From assembly GCA_019245115.1 (NCBI GenBank), contig JAFARZ010000376.1, positions 1-43,525 on the forward strand: a stretch of 43,525 bases of DNA. Reading direction: 5' to 3'. A program made the translations under genes and the position numbers. The notes beneath the pieces are model-generated. The model saw only the letters and a list, made by a program, of their open reading frames with translations. It had not been told where the DNA came from and did not search any database. Shown here one piece after another: positions 7,551 to 16,505 of this stretch. This DNA comes from Streptosporangiaceae bacterium. GTDB lineage: Bacteria > Actinomycetota > Actinomycetes > Streptosporangiales > Streptosporangiaceae. Each line of letters opens with the position of its first letter. The stretch's first letter is position 1.

Positions 7551-10500
7551 GTGAGCAGCGCGCAGGTCGAGCTACGCCTCGCGGGCGAGTTCGGTGTCGT
7601 CCGCGACGGCGTGGCGCTCCTGCCGGGCAAGATCGGCAGCCGCAAGGCACGGACGCTGCTGAAGCTGCTGGCCGTGGAACGGCCGGGGATGGTCTCCGCG
7701 GACCGCATCATCGACGTGCTCTGGACCGGCGCGCCGCCAGCGGCCGCCGGCCAGGCCGTGGCCACGCTGGTCAGCAGGCTCCGCGCGGCGCTCGGCTCCG
7801 GGGTGATCCTCGGCGGCAGGGACGGGTACCGGCTGGCGGGCGAGCCGGGGGTCAGCGTTGACCTCGACGCCGCCGCGCGGTACTGCGAGCAAGCGGAATA
7901 TAAGCTGCCGACCGCCGCCGCGATCGCCCTGGCCGCCGCGGGCCGCGTCACCGAGCTGCTGACCGTGGACACGGCGCTTGCTGACGAGCCGTACGCCACC
8001 TGGGCGGACCCGGCCCGCACCGAACTACGGAACCTGCTGCGCCGGGCCCGCCTGGCCGCCGCTGAGGCGGCGCTGGCCACCGGCGACCCGCGGCTGGCGC
8101 TGCGCCACGCCGAAGCGGCCACGGCGGCCGACCCGCTGGACGAGACGGCGCAACGCTGGTGCATGTCGGCAGCGGCGGCGCTTGGCGAGACGGCGAAGGC
8201 GCTGCTGGCCTACGCGACGCTGTGCGAGCGCCTGCGCGAGGAACTGGGCGCCGACCCGGCGCCGCAGACGCGCGAACTGCACCTGGCGATCCTGCGCGAG
8301 CACAGCGCCGCCCCGGGGAGACGACCCGCTGTAACTCCCCGCTCACAACGGAGCAGGCCGGCCGCTGGTCTGGTCGGCCGGGACGCCGAGGCCCGGGTAC
8401 TGCGCGGATCGTGGCTCCAGGCCGCGGCTGGAGGCCCGGGCCTGGTCATGGTCATCGGCGAAGCCGGGATCGGGAAGACGACGCTCGCCGAGGACTTCGC
8501 GGCCGAAGCGGAGCAGGACGGCGCGACCGTGCTGCGGACCCGCTGCTACGAGGCCGAACGATCGCTGTTCCTGCAGCCCATCGTGGAGGCCGTGGCACCG
8601 GTGGCCGGCCATCTGCAGGCCGCCGCGGTGGCGGACCTGCTCGGCGAGAACGCGCCCGCGCTGGCTGCCCTGCTGCCCGAGATCGCGGCCGCGCTGGGTC
8701 CGCCGCCGTCATGGCGAGCTGGACCAGATATGGAACGGCGCCGGTGCTTCGACGCGGTAACCGCCTTCTTGTCCGGGCTGGCCGGACGGAACCCGGTCCT
8801 CCTGGTCGTGGACGACCTTCAGTACGCCGGGCAGTCCACCGTCGAATTCGTGCATTACCTGGCGCGTCACGTGTCCGGCGCGCGCCTGCTCGTGGTGGTC
8901 ACCGTCCGTGCCGAGCACGATGAGCAGATCGGCGCCGCGCTCGCGCCCGTCGCTACCAGGCTGGAGGTGGGACCGCTCGGCCCGGCGGCGGTCGCGCAGC
9001 TGGCCGGCGAAGCCGGGCACGAGGCGCTGGCGGAGGCCATCCTGCGGCGCACTCGCGGCCACACGCTGTTCGTGGTGGAGGTGCTCCGGGCGCTGGCCGC
9101 GGGGGAGGACGGGGTGCCGGAGTCGCTGCGCGGCGCGGTCCAGGCCCGGGTCACGCGGACCGGCCCGGCCGCCGAGACGCTGTTGCGTGCGGCATCGGTG
9201 CTCGGGTCGGCATTCGATCCGCTGATCCTCGGCGAGCTTCTCGACCTGGCGCCGGCCGCCGCGATCGAGCTGTGCGAGCGGGCGCTGCGGGCCAGGCTGC
9301 TGACCGTCACCGGCCGGGATTTTGAGTTCGCCAACGACCTGATCCGCGAGGTCATGTACGCCACCACGCCCGAGCCGACCAGGATCGCCTATCACCGCCG
9401 GGCCGCTGACCTGCTGACCGCCCAGCCCGAGGTCCTGGCCCGGCATGCCAGCGCCGCGGGCGACTGGCGCCGGGCGGCGCGGGGATGGGTTCTGGCCGCC
9501 GAGGAGGCCGTGCGGCGGTACGCGACGAGCGATTCGATCGCGCTGAGCACGCAGGCCCTGGCGGCGGCCGATCGTGTCGGCGACGCGGAGATCAGCGCTC
9601 AGGCCCAGGTCATTCGCGGATGCGCGTACGAGGCGGCGGGCGATTACGATGCCGCGCTCGGGGACTTGACGCTCGGTGCCGCCGCGGCGCGCGCCGTCGG
9701 TGACCGCCGCCTGGAGATGCGAGCGCTGAGCGGGCTCGGCCGGTCGCGGCCGTGGAAGATCGTGACCGGCAGCCACGTCGCGACGCCGGCCCAGCGGCTC
9801 GACTATTACACGGCCAACCTGACCAGCGGGCTGCGGATCGCCGAGTCGCTCGGTGACCGCGCGAGCGAGACTGACCTGCTGTCCCGGCTGGCCGTCACCG
9901 CCGCGAACCGGCTGCGGCTCGACGCGGCACTGGATTATGGCTTGCGGGCGGTGGCCGCGGCGCGGGCGTCCGCGGACGAGCGGGCGCTGGCGGCCGGCCT
10001 GGACGGTCTCAAGACCGCCTACCTCAACCTGGGGGACCTGCCCGGGCTCGCCGCGGTGCTGACCGAGCTCGATCCGCTGCTGCGCCGCCTCGGCGACCTG
10101 TTCCTGCTCCAGTGGACGGAATTCGAGACCGCGTACCTCGCCATCGCGTCGGCCGACTGGGACCGGGCGGTGCTCGCCATGGAGACCGCCATCGAGGTCA
10201 ACCGCCGCGGCGGCTACCCGCACTGTGCCGCGTGGTACACCGCGCACCTCGGCTGGCTGGCCGGGCTCCGCGGCCGCGACGACGAAGCCGTGACGCTGGG
10301 CGGCCGGGCCGTGGACATAGCCGAGCGGCACGAGCACTCGTGCTGGCTGGCCGCGGCGTGCGCGATGCTCGCGACCACGGTGCTCGTACTCGGTGACCGG
10401 CCCGGAGCGATCGGACTGCTCGAGCGCGGCCTGGCCGCTGCCGAGGAGGCGGGAATGGAGGGCTACCTGCTGCGCAGCGCCGCCCCGCTGGCCGCGGCCA

Positions 10501-10865
10501 CCGGCTCAGCCACGGTGCTCGCCGAGGCGGACCGGCTGCTCGCCGACGCCGGCATCCCGCCCGGCGGGGCCTGGCTGCTCGGCGAGGAGGCCTACCTCGC
10601 CCTGGCGCGGGCGTGGCTCGGACGCGGCGAGCCCGATCGGGCCCGCGCGGTGCTCGCGCCGCTGCTCGAGCTGGCCGGACGGGTGCCGTGGCCGTCGGCA
10701 CTGGCCGGGGCGCTCGTGGCCGACGGGCAGGCCCTCATCCGGATGGGCTCCCGAGAACAGGCGAAGGCGACGCTGCTCCGCGCGGAGCGCCTGGCTGTCC
10801 GGCATGGCCTCCCGCATGTGCGGCGGGAGGCGCGATCGGCCCTGGGGAACCTCGACCTCAGCTGA
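7551..10865 (+). CDS. AfsR/SARP-family transcriptional regulator with AAA ATPase and TPR-like region
   Basis: Large SARP activator of about 1104 residues. Domains in order are an OmpR-like winged helix (about 5-85, VELRLAGEFGVVRDG), a bacterial transcriptional activator domain (about 90-250), an NTPase with Walker A GEAGIGKTT near 303 and Walker B LLVVDDLQ near 420, and a long alpha-helical repeat region (about 600-1100) of TPR type with repeated DxALxxxxxAxxxA patterns. No C-terminal LuxR helix-turn-helix is present, so DNA binding is N-terminal. Start is uncertain: GTG at 7551 begins exactly where the domain begins, with GGGAG close by. In-frame GTG at 7524 (AAGAAG 6 bases upstream) and TTG codons further up are alternatives. 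The direct repeats 6 bases after its stop suggest it activates the methyltransferase gene that follows. Confidence 0.9.
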   Translation: MSSAQVELRLAGEFGVVRDGVALLPGKIGSRKARTLLKLLAVERPGMVSADRIIDVLWTGAPPAAAGQAVATLVSRLRAALGSGVILGGRDGYRLAGEPGVSVDLDAAARYCEQAEYKLPTAAAIALAAAGRVTELLTVDTALADEPYATWADPARTELRNLLRRARLAAAEAALATGDPRLALRHAEAATAADPLDETAQRWCMSAAAALGETAKALLAYATLCERLREELGADPAPQTRELHLAILREHSAAPGRRPAVTPRSQRSRPAAGLVGRDAEARVLRGSWLQAAAGGPGLVMVIGEAGIGKTTLAEDFAAEAEQDGATVLRTRCYEAERSLFLQPIVEAVAPVAGHLQAAAVADLLGENAPALAALLPEIAAALGPPPSWRAGPDMERRRCFDAVTAFLSGLAGRNPVLLVVDDLQYAGQSTVEFVHYLARHVSGARLLVVVTVRAEHDEQIGAALAPVATRLEVGPLGPAAVAQLAGEAGHEALAEAILRRTRGHTLFVVEVLRALAAGEDGVPESLRGAVQARVTRTGPAAETLLRAASVLGSAFDPLILGELLDLAPAAAIELCERALRARLLTVTGRDFEFANDLIREVMYATTPEPTRIAYHRRAADLLTAQPEVLARHASAAGDWRRAARGWVLAAEEAVRRYATSDSIALSTQALAAADRVGDAEISAQAQVIRGCAYEAAGDYDAALGDLTLGAAAARAVGDRRLEMRALSGLGRSRPWKIVTGSHVATPAQRLDYYTANLTSGLRIAESLGDRASETDLLSRLAVTAANRLRLDAALDYGLRAVAAARASADERALAAGLDGLKTAYLNLGDLPGLAAVLTELDPLLRRLGDLFLLQWTEFETAYLAIASADWDRAVLAMETAIEVNRRGGYPHCAAWYTAHLGWLAGLRGRDDEAVTLGGRAVDIAERHEHSCWLAAACAMLATTVLVLGDRPGAIGLLERGLAAAEEAGMEGYLLRSAAPLAAATGSATVLAEADRLLADAGIPPGGAWLLGEEAYLALARAWLGRGEPDRARAVLAPLLELAGRVPWPSALAGALVADGQALIRMGSREQAKATLLRAERLAVRHGLPHVRREARSALGNLDLS

Positions 10866-10870
10866 GCCCA

Positions 10871-10899
10871 TTGCAGGGTGCTTGCAATGCCACTGCAAT
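10871..10899 (+). promoter_or_regulatory. SARP-type operator: three heptamer direct repeats, 11-bp period
   Basis: TTGCAGG (10871-10877), TTGCAAT (10882-10888) and CTGCAAT (10893-10899) are separated by exactly four bases each, giving an 11-bp period. Directly repeated heptamers at this spacing are the known signature of SARP binding sites. They lie between a SARP gene and a methyltransferase gene, 51 bases before the latter's start. The -10 element is not clear. Confidence 0.7.
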
Positions 10900-10949
10900 G
10901 CCGCGGCGGAGCGTGGGCACCACACGCATTCTCGAGGAGGGGATTCAAC

Positions 10950-12005
10950 ATGGCCATCGACATGGACAAGCTGAACGAGTTCGTCGGCCGGTTCGTCACC
11001 GATCTCGGCGCCACGGTCGCCGCGGGCAACGTGGTGATCGGGCACCGGCTCGGCCTCTACCAGGCGCTCGCGTCGGGGCCCGCCACCGCCGAGGAGCTGG
11101 CCGGCCGCACCGGCACCAACCCCCGCTACATCGCCGAGTGGCTGCGCGGGCAGGCGGCGGGCGGCTACGTCACCTACGACGCGGCGGCGGACCAGTACTC
11201 GATGACAGCGGAGCAGGCGTTCGTACTGGCCGACCCGGACGGCGCCGTGTACGCCCCCGGCGCGTTCGTGCTGGCGCTCGGCGCGCTGCGGGCCGAGCAG
11301 CGGATCACCGCCGCGTTCCGGTCCGGCGCCGGCCTGGGCTGGCACGAGCACGATGAAGACGTCTTCACCGGCTGCGAGCAGTTCTTCCGGCCCGGCTACA
11401 TTGCCAACCTTGTTCCGTCCTGGATTCCGGCGCTGGACGGCGTCGAGGACAAACTCCGGGCCGGAGCCACCGTCGCCGACATCGGCTGCGGGCTTGGCGC
11501 CTCGACGATCCTGCTGGCGCAGCAGTTCCCGAACTCCCGGTTCACCGGGTCGGACTATCACGACCAGTCAATCGAGCTGGCGCGCAAGCGGGCCACGGAC
11601 GCGGGGGTCGCCGACCGGGTGACCTTCGAGGTCGCCACCGCGTCGTCCTTCTCCGGGTCGGGTTACGACCTGGCCGCGACCTTCGACTGCCTGCACGACA
11701 TGGGCGACCCGCTCGCGGCCGCGCGGCATGTCCGCCAGGCGATCAAGCCGGACGGCACCTGGCTGGTCGTCGAGCCGTACGCGGCCGACGAGCCCGCGGG
11801 CAACATGAACCCGGTCGGGCGTGTCTACTACAACTTCTCCACGCTGCTGTGCGTGCCGAACGCGATGTCGCAGCCAGGCGGCTACACGCTCGGCGCCCAG
11901 GCCGGAGAGGCTGCCATCAGGCGGCTGGTGACCCAGGCCGGCTTCACCAGGTTCCGGCGCGCCGCCGAGACCCCGTTCAACATCGTCTACGAAGTGCGCC
12001 CTTAA
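10950..12005 (+). CDS. SAM-dependent class I methyltransferase (Rv2258c-like)
   Basis: Methyltransferase of 351 residues. The N-terminal about 90 residues form a winged-helix dimerisation module of the kind found in Rv2258c-like and O-methyltransferase-like enzymes (NVVIGHRLGLYQALASG, then ELAGRTGTNPRYIAEWL). The Rossmann domain has motif I VADIGCGLGAS at about 175-185 and the following acidic position in SDYHDQSIELARKRA. FDCLHDMGDP supplies the post-I/motif II region. The ATG at 10950 is preceded by a strong GAGGAGGGG at 10934-10942. The substrate cannot be deduced. The position after the SARP gene and its repeats suggests SARP control and perhaps a link to secondary metabolism or regulation. 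Confidence 0.9.
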   Translation: MAIDMDKLNEFVGRFVTDLGATVAAGNVVIGHRLGLYQALASGPATAEELAGRTGTNPRYIAEWLRGQAAGGYVTYDAAADQYSMTAEQAFVLADPDGAVYAPGAFVLALGALRAEQRITAAFRSGAGLGWHEHDEDVFTGCEQFFRPGYIANLVPSWIPALDGVEDKLRAGATVADIGCGLGASTILLAQQFPNSRFTGSDYHDQSIELARKRATDAGVADRVTFEVATASSFSGSGYDLAATFDCLHDMGDPLAAARHVRQAIKPDGTWLVVEPYAADEPAGNMNPVGRVYYNFSTLLCVPNAMSQPGGYTLGAQAGEAAIRRLVTQAGFTRFRRAAETPFNIVYEVRP

Positions 12006-12044
12006 TTCGTTATGGGGGAGGAACCACAGACGTTCGAGGATGTG

Positions 12045-13991
12045 TCATAACACTGGGTACGGGTCGGGTGCGCTGAGGTAGGTGCGTCCGCTGGGTAGTT
12101 TCCACCGGAACCAGCCGGGTCGGCCCATTGTCTCGATCCGCCAGCTGGGCCCCTGTTTGTGCTGGTGGTTGCGGCGGCAGACGGGTCCGCATGTGCACAG
12201 GCAGGTGATGCCGCCCTGGTCGTGGGGTGTGGAGTGCTCGTAGTCGGCGCGGTGCTGGGGGGTGCGGCAGGTGGGGAAGGTGCATTCGGTGTGCAGCACG
12301 CCGGTCAGGTGACGCAGGTGCGTGCCGGGGTCGTGCCCGGGGGCTTGGTGGCGGTGGTCGCAGTCGCCGTCGAGATTCTCGAACTCGAAAATGATCTGGC
12401 GACCGCCGTGCTGGTATAGCCAGGTCCCGTGCCCGCCAGGCGGTCCGGGGTGGGTCAGCGTGAGCCGGGATGGCCCGGTGGCCGGATTGCCTGGATTGGC
12501 TGGATTGCCTGGTGGGCTGTGGGTGCGTCTTCGGCTTCTGCTGAGATCCCCCGGCCCGGGCCTGCCGCGGGCGTGCGCGATGGGCCGGCCGTCCTGGCCG
12601 GTGATGGTGAACTGGTAGGTCGTCATGGGGCTTGCGCTGGCCGCGTCGGCCAGGTCACGGACCTGGTAGGGGTCGATGGGCCCCATGCCGCGAAGGACGC
12701 CGGGCCGTCTGGCCAGCTCAGTCAGCGTGAGCACCGGTGCGGTCAGGTGCACGACTCCCGCGAGCCCGCTCCCGGCACCTGTCCCGCCGCATGCGCGCCC
12801 CCCGCTGTCGCGGCTGGCGTCGGCACTGGAGCAGTCATCTCCGGCGCCGGCGGTGCGAGTAGTCTGATTGGCGCGGGCCAGGTCCCCCTCGGGGTCGGCT
12901 TCGCCGAACCGTTCCAGGAACGCGAGCACCCGCAGGTCGTCCAGATGACCGTCCACGCCCAGTCGTTTGAGCTCCCGGGCCCGGGCGGTCAGTTTCTGGT
13001 CCAGGCGCAGCACCGCGACGGACGGCAGTTCCCGCCCGGCGATCATCGCGTTGCCGCTCTCTTCGGCGCAGACCTCGATCCGGCACTCCTTGGCGGCATC
13101 CTCGCGTCGGCGGCGGGCTGCCTCGGGGTTGACCTGGATGACGGCGCGGGCGATCCGGTCCCGGAACGTGGTCCGGGTCTTCTGCTCGATGTCCGGCGTG
13201 GCGAACAAGATCCGCTCCGCCTCCCGGGCTTCCTCCGGCGTCAGGTTGGCGCAATAGGTCGCGACGATCTGGGCCTTATTCGCGTCGATGATGCCGTCGC
13301 GGAGGTTAGCGGAGGTGACCGGCAGCTTGACGACGAGATCCCAGGCCAGGCTCAGCAGACCGTCGGCGGCTCGCTGGGTGATGGCGAACTGCACGCTGGC
13401 CTCGGCGGCGGTTCCCTCGGCCCACACTCGCGGCATCCGGCCCGGGCCGGTGAGCTTGCACCCAGGCGCGGGGCGGCGGCGGATCAGCTCGGCCAGACCC
13501 ATGAGCTTCTCCCAGCCCTGCCGGGACTCCAGCCGCTGCCGGACCCCCAGCACGCCGAACAACTCATCGTCAGACACTCCGCCGAACGCGCGGTCGTCGC
13601 CGGACGCGTAATCCGCGGCCCAGTCCAGCGCGGGCGATGGGGCGGCCTGATCGAGCGGTTCGCCTTGCCCGAACCCGCCCGCCGGGCCCGCCTTGATCCC
13701 GGGGATCACGGGGGTGCCCGGCACGTGCGCGGCGGCGGTCTCTATCTCCGCCGCGATCAGCCGTGCCGTCACCGCGGCGTACTCGGCCCCGTCCCGCTCG
13801 GCCTGGGCGGTCACGGCGTCACCGCGCCAGTCCGGGGTATCGCCGGGCCAGTCCCGCTCGTCCCCGGCATCCCGGTCGGGTGGCAGGTCGTCGTCGAGCC
13901 AGGGTGGCTCGTCGTCCCATGCGGCGTGCCCGGCGGTCATCGCATCCTCGTCGGTGGTGCTCTCGCCGTCTGGTACCGGTCCTCGTGGCAT
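12045..13991 (-). CDS. DUF222 and HNH-domain protein (13E12 repeat family-like)
   Basis: Protein of 648 residues. The middle (about 140-400) is a DUF222-type helical region (ELFGVLGVRQRLESRQGWEK, ANLRDGIIDANKAQIV, LTPEEAREAERIL). The C-terminal about 100 residues are an HNH nuclease-like domain with CTFPTC, ADYEHSTPHDQGG and a Cys/His cluster CLCTCGPVCRRNHQHK. The linker between them is rich in Gly/Pro/Asn (PANPGNPATG), encoded by a local near-tandem DNA repeat at about 12483-12520. The ATG at 13991 is chosen for the near-perfect AAAGGAGGTG ribosome site; the frame stays open upstream to 14060. Such genes are multi-copy in actinobacteria (13E12 family of mycobacteria). A nuclease role is inferred from the fold, and its biological purpose is unknown. 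It faces the methyltransferase gene tail to tail with 39 bp between them. Confidence 0.85.
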   Translation of the reverse strand: MPRGPVPDGESTTDEDAMTAGHAAWDDEPPWLDDDLPPDRDAGDERDWPGDTPDWRGDAVTAQAERDGAEYAAVTARLIAAEIETAAAHVPGTPVIPGIKAGPAGGFGQGEPLDQAAPSPALDWAADYASGDDRAFGGVSDDELFGVLGVRQRLESRQGWEKLMGLAELIRRRPAPGCKLTGPGRMPRVWAEGTAAEASVQFAITQRAADGLLSLAWDLVVKLPVTSANLRDGIIDANKAQIVATYCANLTPEEAREAERILFATPDIEQKTRTTFRDRIARAVIQVNPEAARRRREDAAKECRIEVCAEESGNAMIAGRELPSVAVLRLDQKLTARARELKRLGVDGHLDDLRVLAFLERFGEADPEGDLARANQTTRTAGAGDDCSSADASRDSGGRACGGTGAGSGLAGVVHLTAPVLTLTELARRPGVLRGMGPIDPYQVRDLADAASASPMTTYQFTITGQDGRPIAHARGRPGPGDLSRSRRRTHSPPGNPANPGNPATGPSRLTLTHPGPPGGHGTWLYQHGGRQIIFEFENLDGDCDHRHQAPGHDPGTHLRHLTGVLHTECTFPTCRTPQHRADYEHSTPHDQGGITCLCTCGPVCRRNHQHKQGPSWRIETMGRPGWFRWKLPSGRTYLSAPDPYPVL

Positions 13992-14369
13992 CAGTTCACC
14001 TCCTTTCCGGACACGGTCGCCGCATCTGTTGGAACAACAATAGCACATTGAAAAGTACATAGTGTGTTCGTATAGGTTTCTAGCATAGGCGACCGGGCGG
14101 GGCGGTCCACGGTCTATGCAAGAGAGCCGTCAGGCTGGGGCGATGTCTCGGCTGCCCGGTAAGTGTGCGTGGTCAACGAGCACGATCGGGCAGGCGCCGA
14201 GCGGCTTCCGACTGATGTTCGAGCCTATCGGAGACACCGAGCCAGCGAGCGGACCCCTGCGCCATGTGCCGGACCATGAATCCTCCCAGATGAGGTCATT
14301 TATCACGAACGTACTGTGGTTTCACTCCAGCGGAACGCACTAGACGGAAACTGGGATGGAGAGGTAGAC
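13992..14369. other. Divergent intergenic region, HNH gene / nitrate reductase
   Basis: The HNH-side half (14030-14095) is AT-rich for this genome and probably holds that gene's promoter on the minus strand. No tRNA, hairpin or repeat-family member was seen. Short open frames here have no ribosome site or recognisable protein. The nitrate-reductase side ends in the four-part box described separately. Confidence 0.5.
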
Positions 14370-14407
14370 GTTTCGCCGAAGTAACGCGGCCGAAGGCTCT
14401 GGCTAAC
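14370..14407 (+). promoter_or_regulatory. GlnR-type box upstream of nitrate reductase
   Basis: GTTTC-n6-GTAAC-n6-GAAGG-n6-CTAAC, every element exactly 11 bp apart. The same arrangement precedes nirB. The actinobacterial GlnR consensus is gTnAC-n6-GaAAC repeated with the same spacing. The box ends 23 bases before the start codon. A NANNNT hexamer (CAGTGT) lies 7 bases before the ATG, consistent with a leaderless transcript. Confidence 0.65.
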
Positions 14408-14430
14408 GCGGGCCACGCAGTGTTTAAGGG

Positions 14431-16503
14431 ATGCCAGCCCGCACAGTCCTCACGCACTGCCCGTACTGCTCCCTGCAGTGCGGGATGTCGCTGCATGAGG
14501 CGGACGGAGTCCTGCGGATCGGGACCCGCGAGTTCCCGACCAACCGTGGCGGCCTGTGCCAGAAGGGCTGGACCGCGGCGCACCTGCTGGCGCCCGGTGA
14601 GCGGCTGACGTCACCGCTGATGCGGGAGCGCCGGGACGGGCCGCTGACGCCCGCCAGCTGGGATGCGGCGCTCGACCGGGTGGCCGGCGAGTTCCGCCGG
14701 GTGCGGGCGGCGTACGGTCCGGACAGCGCCGGGGTGTTCGGCGGGGGCGGCCTCACCAATGAGAAGGCCTACTGGCTGGGGAAATTCGCCCGTGTCGCGC
14801 TTCGCAGCGCGAGCATCGACTATAACGGCAGGTTCTGCATGTCCTCGGCCGCGGCCGCCGCCACGCGTGCGTTCGGGATTGACCGGGGGCTGCCGTTCCC
14901 GCTGCCGGATATCGCCAGCGCGGACACGATCCTGCTGGCTGGCAGCAACGCGGCCGAGACGATGCCGCCGTTCACGGGCTGGCTGGCCGAGCAGCAGGGG
15001 GGTGGAGGGGCGCTGATCGTCGTCGATCCCCGGCGGACGCCGACGGCTCGCCGCGCGACCCTGCACCTGCAGATCACGCCGGGCACGGATCTTGCTCTCG
15101 CTAACGGGCTGCTGCACATCGTGATCGCCGAGGGTCGTACCGACGAGGCCTACATCGCCGCGCGCACGTCGGGATTCGTGGCCGCCCGCCGGACAGCGGC
15201 CGCGTACTGGCCCGAGCGAGTGGAGCGCATCACCGGGGTGACCGTCGCCGACCAGCGCGCCGCGGTGAGTCTTCTCGCCAACGCGCGAACGGCGGTGGTG
15301 CTTACCGCCAGGGGAGCGGAGCAGCACAGCAAGGGTGTCGACACCGTCTCCGCCTTCATCAACCTCGCCCTGGCGCTCGGCCTGCCCGGCACCCCCGGCA
15401 GCGGATACGGCTGCCTCACCGGCCAGGGCAACGGGCAGGGCGGCCGCGAGCACGGCCAGAAGGCAGACCAGCTGCCCGGATACCGGCGGATCGAGGACCT
15501 GGCGGCACGCGAGCACGTCGCGCGGGTCTGGGGCGTCGACCCCGCGCACATTCCGGGTCCGGGGCGCTCCGCGTTCGAGCTGCTCGACTCGCTCGGCGAA
15601 CCGGACGGGGCGCGGGCGCTGCTGGTGATGGGCTCCAACGTCGCGGTCTCGTCCCCTGCGGCGAGGCGGATCGCGCGCAGGCTGGCCGCGCTGGATTTTC
15701 TGGTGGTCTGTGATCCGGTGCTGTCCGAGACGGCGGCGCTGGCCGACGTGGTGCTGCCGGTCGCGCAGTGGGCGGAGGAGACGGGCACCATGACCAACCT
15801 TGAGGGCCGGGTCCTGCTGCGGCGCCGGGCGGCGCCGCCCCCGCCGGGCGTGTGGACTGACCTGGAGGTGATCTCCGCGCTCGCGGGCCGGCTGGGTGCG
15901 GCCGGCGACTGGGATCCCGCTCCGGAGCGGGTGTTCGCCGAGCTGCGGCTGGCCAGTGCGGGTGGCCCGGCCGACTATTCCGGGATCAGCTACGAGCGGA
16001 TAGCAAGCGAGGACGGTGTCTTCTGGCCCTGTCCGTCGCCGGGACACCCCGGCACGCCGCGGATGTTCCTCGACGGGTTCGCGACGCCGGACGGCCGGGC
16101 ACGGTTCTACCCGGCCGAGCACCGGCCCGCCGCTGAGGACCTTGACGCCGCATATCCCGTGTACCTGACGACCGGACGGCTGCTGCAGCACTACCAGTCA
16201 GGCGCACAGACGAGGCGGGTGCCGGATCTGCGCGAGGCGCAGCCCGAACCTTTTGTCGAGGTTCATCCCGACCTCGCGTCGGCTTGCTCGCTTGAGGACG
16301 GGGAGCTGGTCCGCGTGGTCAGCCGCCGGGGCGCGGCGATAGGCCGGGTGCGGATCACCGAGTCGATCCGGGCCGACACGGTGTTCATGCCGTTCCACTG
16401 GGGCGGGGCGGCATCGGCCAACCTGGTGACGAATCCCGCGCTCGATCCGGTTTCCAAGATGCCCGAGTTCAAGGTGTGCGCCGTGCGGTTGGAGGCGATG
16501 TAG
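14431..16503 (+). CDS. nasC: Assimilatory nitrate reductase catalytic subunit
   Basis: Molybdopterin oxidoreductase of 690 residues that reduces nitrate to nitrite in the cytoplasm. The N-terminus has the [4Fe-4S] motif with C10, C13, C17 and C43 (CPYCSLQCG and GGLCQKG). It is followed by the bis-MGD domains (VVDPRRTPTARRA, TGQGNGQGGREHGQKADQLPGYR) and a C-terminal molydopterin-dinucleotide-binding domain from about 575 (YLTTGRLLQHYQSGAQTRR, ending in FKVCAVRLEA). No Tat signal is present, consistent with an assimilatory enzyme. AAGGG abuts the ATG, so either the site is poor or the message is leaderless. The next gene, its likely electron donor, begins at its stop codon. Distinguished from formate dehydrogenase by lack of a Sec/Cys FDH signature and by the nir neighbours. 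Confidence 0.92.
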   Translation: MPARTVLTHCPYCSLQCGMSLHEADGVLRIGTREFPTNRGGLCQKGWTAAHLLAPGERLTSPLMRERRDGPLTPASWDAALDRVAGEFRRVRAAYGPDSAGVFGGGGLTNEKAYWLGKFARVALRSASIDYNGRFCMSSAAAAATRAFGIDRGLPFPLPDIASADTILLAGSNAAETMPPFTGWLAEQQGGGGALIVVDPRRTPTARRATLHLQITPGTDLALANGLLHIVIAEGRTDEAYIAARTSGFVAARRTAAAYWPERVERITGVTVADQRAAVSLLANARTAVVLTARGAEQHSKGVDTVSAFINLALALGLPGTPGSGYGCLTGQGNGQGGREHGQKADQLPGYRRIEDLAAREHVARVWGVDPAHIPGPGRSAFELLDSLGEPDGARALLVMGSNVAVSSPAARRIARRLAALDFLVVCDPVLSETAALADVVLPVAQWAEETGTMTNLEGRVLLRRRAAPPPPGVWTDLEVISALAGRLGAAGDWDPAPERVFAELRLASAGGPADYSGISYERIASEDGVFWPCPSPGHPGTPRMFLDGFATPDGRARFYPAEHRPAAEDLDAAYPVYLTTGRLLQHYQSGAQTRRVPDLREAQPEPFVEVHPDLASACSLEDGELVRVVSRRGAAIGRVRITESIRADTVFMPFHWGGAASANLVTNPALDPVSKMPEFKVCAVRLEAM

Positions 16504-16505
16504 TG

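Noticed and set aside
12429..14051. A 540-residue open frame on the plus strand opposite the HNH gene
   Set aside because: Antisense shadow; the minus-strand protein has a perfect ribosome site and HNH motifs.
14116..14343. A possible 75-residue peptide between the HNH and nitrate reductase genes
   Set aside because: No ribosome site, no third-position GC bias and no recognisable protein; lies in a promoter region.
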